Assembly (NCBI GenBank): GCA_030998015.1 | Contig: JARWMV010000232.1 | Location: forward strand, 868,001 to 932,000 | DNA from: Ceratorhiza oryzae-sativae | Lineage: Eukaryota; Basidiomycota; Agaricomycetes; Cantharellales; Ceratobasidiaceae | Length of the DNA stretch: 64,000 bases | Direction of reading: 5' to 3' | Shown here: positions 58,194-64,000 of the stretch, piece after piece | Layout: each line of letters begins with the position of its first letter | Numbering within the stretch: the stretch's first letter is position 1 | Translations under genes and position numbers: made by a program | The notes under the pieces: generated by a model | What the model was told of the DNA's origin: nothing | Databases searched by the model: none | The model's input: the letters and a program-made list of their open reading frames with translations, nothing else

Positions 58194-59885
58194 CTACCAA
58201 GCGCCCACGGACCGTCCCGCCGTCCAAACGGTCGCGGCACTCCCAACCGGTCCGAGGAACACCCATACACCCACGTCCCACAGCACGCGCCTGGCGAGAC
58301 GTCGGCGCTGAAGTGACTGCTCCTTACGTCTGAGCAAAGCCTCCGGATCGTCGGCGCTGCTTGACGGTTCTGGGTCGGACGCAGACACAACGGCCGCCGA
58401 TCCTGTAAATAAGATCGACCGAGGTCTTCGGAGACCATGAAAGACAGCGTGCAGGATCGCGGGAAGTACATAACACGTAAGAAGTGACAAAGTCATCGCT
58501 AGGCCTGTCAAAGCCGCTTTACGTCCTGGAATCACTGCCGCGACAAATGTAGCGGAAAGGAAAAGGAGCCATCGGTGCGAGCGCTGTCGAACGCGAGGCA
58601 CAATCACCCCCGCAAACAAGAGCGGGACTGTCAAGATCAATGCAAACGCCTGTATCGTAGGGATTGCAGCCTCCAGTTTCTTGGACAGTGTTTCCTGGAT
58701 GGGGCCAAGCACGGTGCTGGGCAGAAACCCGGGGTCAGGCGGGGCAGCATGCTGGGTAAGTGGCGCGAGAATCAACGGGAGGGTGAGTGCGATCGAGACC
58801 GCCGTAGCTACGAGCGAGAGCACGGGGAATGAGGTGATCATGCGCCGCGTGCGCGGGCGCGGAGCAAACGTTGGCTTTGCTGCAAAATTGGTGACCAAAG
58901 CGGAATACAACGGGAGCGTCAACAACTGGTTCGCAAATGCAAACGACAAAATGGCTGTCGCATGGTCAATTCCGAATTCACGATTGATCGATGAGAGAAC
59001 TTACAGATAGCCTCCCATGTGCCTGCTTCTGTATGTGAGTGAGGCAATTTCGGCAGGCCGCGCTTCGTCGGGCCTTGGTGACTGGCTTCGTCCTGCGCGT
59101 GAAAGTAATGAACCGTGCCAACGATCGCGATGACCAGCTGCAGTACGATCGAGAGAATATTACTCCAGATGACTTGACGCGTGGCAAGCGACGAGGCGGA
59201 CACGAGGGGCATAAGCATAGCCGCGAGTATGACCGTTGTTCCAGCCTGTGATGCATATGTCGTCTTGATTGGTAGAGCGGGCTGGAGCAGATGGGCAGAT
59301 TCTATAGCGTTTTCCTCTATCAGCCTAAGAAGCGTAGACTAAGGACTAGACTTTACCATGCAGATACATTGCACACAGTAGCACCGCGGTGATGCACACT
59401 AGTACCCTCGATGACTTGCGAATGCGCCGTTTCCATTTGTCCTTGGGGGTTCCTCTCCGCCCCGGATTCCTAATAATCGCTTCGGCAACAATTTCCTCGA
59501 TCGTCCAGCGTGAGACGTATCGGCCCAGCAGGACCCAGACTTGGCCGGTGAACGCGCTTAGCAGCGCCATCCCAACGAGTCCGACGAGTGCCGGGACCGG
59601 CCCAGCAATCTCGACAGCTCGGGGAATGTATGTCGTGCCAAGCTTTGTACACGGTCCGATGAGCAGAGGAATAATCGCTCGAGGTTGCAGAGCGGGAGCA
59701 TTCTGGATGGGTATCGAGTTGGATCTTTCGCGCTCGGGGGGAGCCTCGTCTTCATCTGGCCACAGCCCAAGCAACGCATCGTTTTCAAAATGGTCGTCGG
59801 GGACAAGAATAAGTCTTTCTTGGGACGAAGCCGAGGTGGGACTACTAGGCGGCGAGGACGAATCCGACGGCGGTCGGTGAGACAT
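58194..59885 (-). CDS. Multi-pass transporter, amino-acid permease (AAAP)-like
   Basis: ATG at 59883-59885 (MSHRPPSDSSSPPSSP). A hydrophilic Ser/Asp-rich N-terminal tail of about 70 residues leads to about ten hydrophobic spans: GTTYIPRAVEIAGPVPALVG, LVGMALLSAFTGQVWVLLGR, VLVCITAVLLCAMYL, AGTTVILAAMLMPLVSASSL, VLQLVIAIVGTV, MSFAFANQLLTLPLYSALVT, and more. The order and the SFAFANQLLTLPLYSAL segment resemble the AAAP (AA_trans) family of vacuolar and plasma-membrane amino-acid transporters, but the first-span glycine motif is weak, so family is tentative. It ends TVWTAGRSVGAW, TAG at 58194-58196. Four exons or more. Confidence 0.6.
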
Positions 59886-60107
59886 GGTTGCAGATCAACG
59901 CAGCAAAAAGGGGGGACAGTCTTGATCGTGGACAGACGGGTGAGAAAGGGCTGCGCCCCAACGGCGGTCGTGGACTCGGTTGAGTTGTGAAATTGGCTAA
60001 GCGCCCGTACCGTGGTTGCTAGGCGGGATTTGTTTGTTTCAAACAATTCAAGATATTGATTTCACATGTAATTTTGCACAGATAAATAACCCCAATACCC
60101 AATAAAC

Positions 60108-61453
60108 CTATGCCGAAATCTCGCGAACGCGGAATTCCCAATAACTATGCAAAGTCAGCCACCGGTCTAAAACGCAAAAAGTAACTCACCGCTTTCGTGC
60201 TGGATCGAATTGTGTCGCCAGCGACTTGAATATCTGTTTTCAAATGAGCGGGGGTTAAACTATTGACAAGCCACCGGCCTACCTCGGCTGCCTTGGCATT
60301 ATCTTCCTCTTCCTCTGCGACATCGCCCAAAAATTCGATTGCAAACGGGACGGGTAGCTCTGCCAGTCTGCCGGGGCGTGGGTTATCCAAGTCGATGATT
60401 TCTTCCTCGGTCTGTCCGTAACGTGGTCCAGCGAGCGGGTCGACGGGCTCGCGAACCTCGGCGTACGGCTCCACAAAGGGTTTGATGGTCGACAATGGGA
60501 GTCGCGCGTGTTCGAGAATGCCGCGGAGATAGTTCCAGGCCGAAGGATTATTGGGCGCAACCGAGATCTTGTGTTTGGTAAAGCTAGCCCAACAGAGGTG
60601 AATCTATGCGCATCAAAATCAAGTGATGTGATGAGCATACCCCAACTCTCGTCGAACTATACTTTCGCGATCGTTTTCCCCTTCCCTAACCCCGCTTCCG
60701 AAGACTACAAAATACCGGTGGTGCCAGGCCGAGTTGTTCCTAATGTCTTCGTCCAAGAGAGTTTCCACATAGTCGAGCTCGCCTGACCAGAGCTCGGGAA
60801 GATTAAACTCGGCCAAGAGCCACTGTCGGTACGACCATGTATGATAGTTCTTTGCGTCGACCTTGAGAGCTTCGGTGATAAACTTCAACTCTGGCTTGGG
60901 ATTGCGTAGTTTGGTGATGAGCAGACGGCGGTGGTGCCATCCTTGGTAGTTTTTGATAAACTGTTTGACGACTTTATCAGACCACTCGAGCTCGGCTTCA
61001 AGCGGCAGGTTGAGGGCGAGGAGCGTTTCATAGCGGTATTGCCTGGGCGCCGATTGTCGTTGGTTCGAATAAGCGAGACGGTATCAGGCACTTACCAGAC
61101 GGTATAATGAGCAGGATTAAGCTGGATCAAATGCTCAGTAAGCTCCAGTCCTCGCAGAGATCGTTCGCCAGCCTTGATGATCGCGCGAAAATAGTCCATA
61201 GCGTCGCGATCTACGAGACGATATTCAATATACTTGCCGCTCGTGTCACGGCATACGCACACTCATTGCTATACAGGATCGGGCACAGCGGCGTAAAGTC
61301 GGGTTCGTGCTGAGGAATCGGCGTGAGGTCCGCCCAAGCCGGATCCGTCGAGTACGACAGACTCGGGCCCGCCGCTGCGCCGAGGACTTCTGCAGCCTGT
61401 GGGTGTCGTCATTGGGCGCGGCGGCGTGTGGTCAGGCGTCGGGTACGCACCAT
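60108..61453 (-). CDS. FNTA: Protein farnesyl/geranylgeranyltransferase alpha subunit (RAM2/FNTA)
   Basis: Common alpha subunit of farnesyltransferase and type I geranylgeranyltransferase, which lipidate CaaX proteins such as Ras and Rho. Five PFTA repeats are visible: HYTVW then QYR, NYQGWHHRRLLI, NYHTWSYRQWLL, NNSAWHHRYFVV, NPSAWNYLRGIL. The N terminus is MAAEVLGAAAGPSLSYSTDP then AWADLTPIPQHEPDFTPL, where the M stands alone: ATG at 61451-61453 is directly followed by an intron (61397-61450, GTGCGT..CAG). The C terminus is rebuilt from small exons as IFKSLATQFDPARK, R, YWEFRVREISA, with TAG at 60108-60110; reading through the last intron gives a false stop at 60145. Six or more introns. Confidence 0.93.
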
Positions 61454-61718
61454 GTTGCGTGGGGGGGAGGCTATTGTGGTGGTCGGGAGAAGGACCCTGA
61501 GTGAGCACAGGCCTGGGAGGACCCCGGTGGGCGAGAACCGACCGGCCCAACGCAGCCCGCACACTCCCCCGGCCAACGAGCGCTTGTCCCGCCTCCCCCC
61601 ATTTACAGCGCCGCACTCGCCTGCCCCCCCACCGTGTCGTTGGCTCACCCCAGAGCGCCCACCATCAGCACTCGACGTCACATCGTCGGCCAACAGCCCA
61701 AGCCCGAGCACCAGCCAG
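61454..61718. promoter_or_regulatory. Divergent promoter FNTA / Zn2Cys6 regulator
   Basis: 265 bases between the two ATGs. GC-rich, with C- and G-runs (for example 61460-61468). No clear TATA box. Confidence 0.5.
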
Positions 61719-64000
61719 ATGGCAGATCGGGCCATGCACCAAAAGGACACTAGGGTATTGCATCGTGGTACCGGGTGCCATACCTGTCGACAGCGTAAAG
61801 TGGTACGTTGTTCCCAGCCACACATCTCGCCATCCCCCAAGCTGAATGGTTCGGCAGAAATGCGACGGCGTCCGCCCCACGTGCGGGCGGTGCGCCAAAA
61901 GCCGAGTCGAGTGTGGATACGACGAGGTAATTTATCTTCATTTATCTCGTTTCGTTGTTCTCAGATATACCCCCGCCCGCCAGGAGATCAAAAAGAGCAA
62001 GATTACTCTCTTGCGCGACGAAATCACCGCACTCAGAAATCGCGTATACGAGCTCGAGTCTGGCGCTGCGAACAGAGCAGGAAGCACCCCCCCGAACTAC
62101 CACGTTCCCCCGTACGCTGCCTCGCCGACCGTGTCTGACAACTCGTCACTCGGCCTATTCCGTGACAGCTCGCCCGGTGGCAACCAAGACATCCACTATG
62201 CTCACCACCAACACCCGATCCCTACCAGTGGCCCAGCGTATCCCCACGCGATGCCGCCCATAGTCGGCCAGGGAGAAGGGTTCCATGCATCGCTTGTTTA
62301 TGTGGGTGCTTTGCAGTTCTCTGGGCTGGAACTCATGTTTGGATAGCCCAATTTGTCGTCGGGATGGAGAGAAGTCGCCCCATCAGCCAGTGGCCTAGTC
62401 ATGGCCCCGCACGACCAGCCTATGACCGTGGCCGAGACCCTATACTAGTGCGCATTTTTTCGCCCTTGCTGCTTACCAAAAGTCTTGACCCATCCCTACT
62501 TCAGCCTGCGTATCATTCTTCCGTAAGTTTGTTCAGAAATGGTTAAACACATCTCTTCCTCATCAAAAGATAGATTCCGCCTCCAATGCGCGTTCGAAAT
62601 CGATGTTGCAAGCTTTGAAGCCTCGCTCGAGGACCCAGACCCGAACAATCGCCCGCATGAGGCACTGCTAAACGCAATTGCTCTCATGGCATGTTACTAT
62701 GATCAAGATCTTCGTTCGGCCAACCGAGCACAGTCATTTGTGGATCGCACACGGCAGCATTTGCAGATGAGTTTGACCGGCTTCAAGTCCAAAAAGGTTG
62801 TCCAACAGATTCAAGCAGGACACTTGCTGTGTGAGTGCGGGACACTACCTCTTTGGTTCATGGAATTGACGGCTTGATAGCCTGTTACTTGTATTGGACT
62901 GGAAGCCTTTTGGAAGGACACGCTGCGTTGGCCAATGCAGTTTCTCTGGGCAAGTTGGTTAATTTCAGACACTCGACCGAGACTGATTCCCTCCCTAGCC
63001 CGGCTATGCAATCTCCACAAGATCACTTCGCTCGACTGGACTGTACGGGGCGACAACTTGCTGGAAGAAGCAAGTCCGTATCGACCCAAGCTACGGCCGA
63101 TGCCGTCCATCCTTAACCACCACCCGTCTCGAAGCGCGCTCGAGCATGGTGAACGGATACACTGCTTCTGGAACTTGCTTTTGGTCGATACGGGTGGATC
63201 AGTCTCGACTGGGTATCCCTGTCAGTTTACAGCGTCGGATTCGGATCCGGGAACAAAGATTGAGACGATGTACCCACTGCCGTTGCACGAGTACATGTCG
63301 GTACGTTGCTGCGTTCTGTTCTCGCACCTTGGGGGCTAACGATGAATTTAGGTCGCCGCCCGAGCACATGTGCCCCAGACTTCGTACAGTGATATATTTC
63401 GGCCCGAGACCATAGCAGCGCCTGATGACACGCCGCTCATCTCACGTATTAAAGCTGCTCTGCTGCTGCACCGTGTAGCGCGCCTTGGGACAATTAACAA
63501 GTCCAACCAGACGGATGCGGAATTCCAAGACCAGTGGCTCAATCTTCGGACATGCCTCGGGGCTTTTGTCAACACTATTCCTCGAATGGCTTTGTCCCAA
63601 ACGACTCGCCCGCTCGGGATGGATATCACCGAAGAGCGACGGGAGTTTATGTACTCGTTCGTCGCGTGGTCACTGGCTCTGTGTGCACAAGTGGTGATGT
63701 ACAATATCACGCCGCTAGCATGGAGGTATGAATTGCAACAAGAGGCGTTTTACGCGGCTGAACAAATCGTGGACCTGATCAAACGAACCAAACCGTCCGA
63801 GGACGAGCTGAAGATGATGGACGTCATGGTGGGGGTGAGTCTGGCCTTTGAATTCTGATTGCCTGTGCAAGACGTCACTTATCGATGTGGGGTAGTATTC
63901 TTGGATGACGGCATCCAACTTTTTGATCAACCTACGCAATATACACGAGCAAGATCCACGCCAGGTCTGTGTGCCGCTGAATCCAGCGTGGGTGGAAGAG
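61719..64000 (+). CDS. Zn2Cys6 fungal transcription factor (3' end outside window)
   Basis: ATG at 61719. The binuclear zinc cluster is split by an intron after V: GCHTCRQRKV, then KCDGVRPTCGRCAKSRVEC, giving six cysteines in the usual spacing (C-2-C-6-C, then C-2-C-6-C). A short basic linker and a coiled-coil dimer element follow (KITLLRDEITALRNRVYELE). Then comes a Pro/His/Ser-rich stretch and a fungal transcription factor middle region (HEALLNAIALMACYYDQDLR; IACYLYWTGSLLEGHAALAN; KAALLLHRVARLGTI; YSFVAWSLALCAQVVMYN). The frame is still open at the right edge (NLRNIHEQDPRQVCVPLNPA). Nuclear, sequence-specific DNA binding; target genes unknown. It shares its promoter region with FNTA but need not regulate it. 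Confidence 0.88.

Noticed and set aside
1..64000. CRISPR arrays, bacterial operons, tRNA or rRNA genes, insertion sequences
   Set aside because: No regularly spaced repeats, no tRNA-like T-loop or anticodon arrangement noticed, and no transposase or reverse-transcriptase motif seen. The sequence is a eukaryotic nuclear region. A tRNA scan or repeat library search was not possible here.

Overview
The window is eukaryotic nuclear DNA from a filamentous basidiomycete. Coding exons are cut by many short introns of about 45-70 bases with GT..AG ends. Genes lie close together on both strands. The content (many-exon VPS13, HAM1-like protein, Agaricomycete-type terpene synthase, small secreted cysteine-rich protein, ZIFL-like MFS pair) fits an Agaricomycete, perhaps Rhizoctonia/Ceratobasidium. 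The genus is an inference from gene style, not something the sequence proves.

Layout. 1-9981 (+) is the 3' part of VPS13, the bridge-type lipid transfer protein, with its start outside the window. 10414-11778 (-) is an ELO fatty-acid elongase. 12225-13154 (-) is a small unrecognised gene, followed by about 3.4 kb of largely empty sequence. 16540-19397 (+) is an acylated HAM1-like protein, converging on NLE1/RSA4 (19494-21503, -), which shares a 201-base divergent promoter with ALG10 (21705-23544, +). 24468-25814 (+) is a sesquiterpene-synthase-type gene; 26522-26958 (+) a B12D-type mitochondrial protein; 27206-29265 (-) a NIPA-like transporter; 29777-30699 (+) a secreted protein made of three cysteine modules; 30912-32780 (-) an SSU1/TDT-type anion transporter. 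HID1 (33001-36379, -) and a zinc/coiled-coil gene (36529-39322, +) diverge from a 149-base promoter. 39.3-41.4 kb holds only a decayed secreted-protein gene. 41451-43625 (-) is STN1 of the telomeric CST complex. 43.6-47.2 kb is gene-poor. 47240-49040 (+) is KGD2, followed by an EDC1/PNRC-type decapping activator (49300-50337, +). Two tandem MFS paralogues (51525-53936 and 55312-57613, -), an AAAP-like transporter (58194-59885, -), the prenyltransferase alpha subunit (60108-61453, -) and the 5' part of a Zn2Cys6 regulator (61719 to the edge, +) complete the window.

Most genes are housekeeping: membrane lipid supply and traffic (VPS13, ELO, HID1), N-glycan precursor synthesis (ALG10), ribosome assembly (NLE1), TCA cycle (KGD2), telomere capping (STN1), mRNA decapping and protein prenylation. 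They do not form one pathway. The accessory part is the terpene synthase, the secreted three-module protein, the transporters and the regulator. The most unusual item is the secreted protein at 29777-30699: three copies of a cysteine module, each split by a phase-0 intron at the equivalent place, so the gene appears to have grown by duplication of a two-exon unit. Other points are two micro-exons of 19 and 20 bases, a first coding exon holding only the ATG, and an in-frame TAA inside an otherwise phase-consistent coiled-coil gene. Exon limits were read by eye from splice signals and family conservation; no alignment or RNA data were available.
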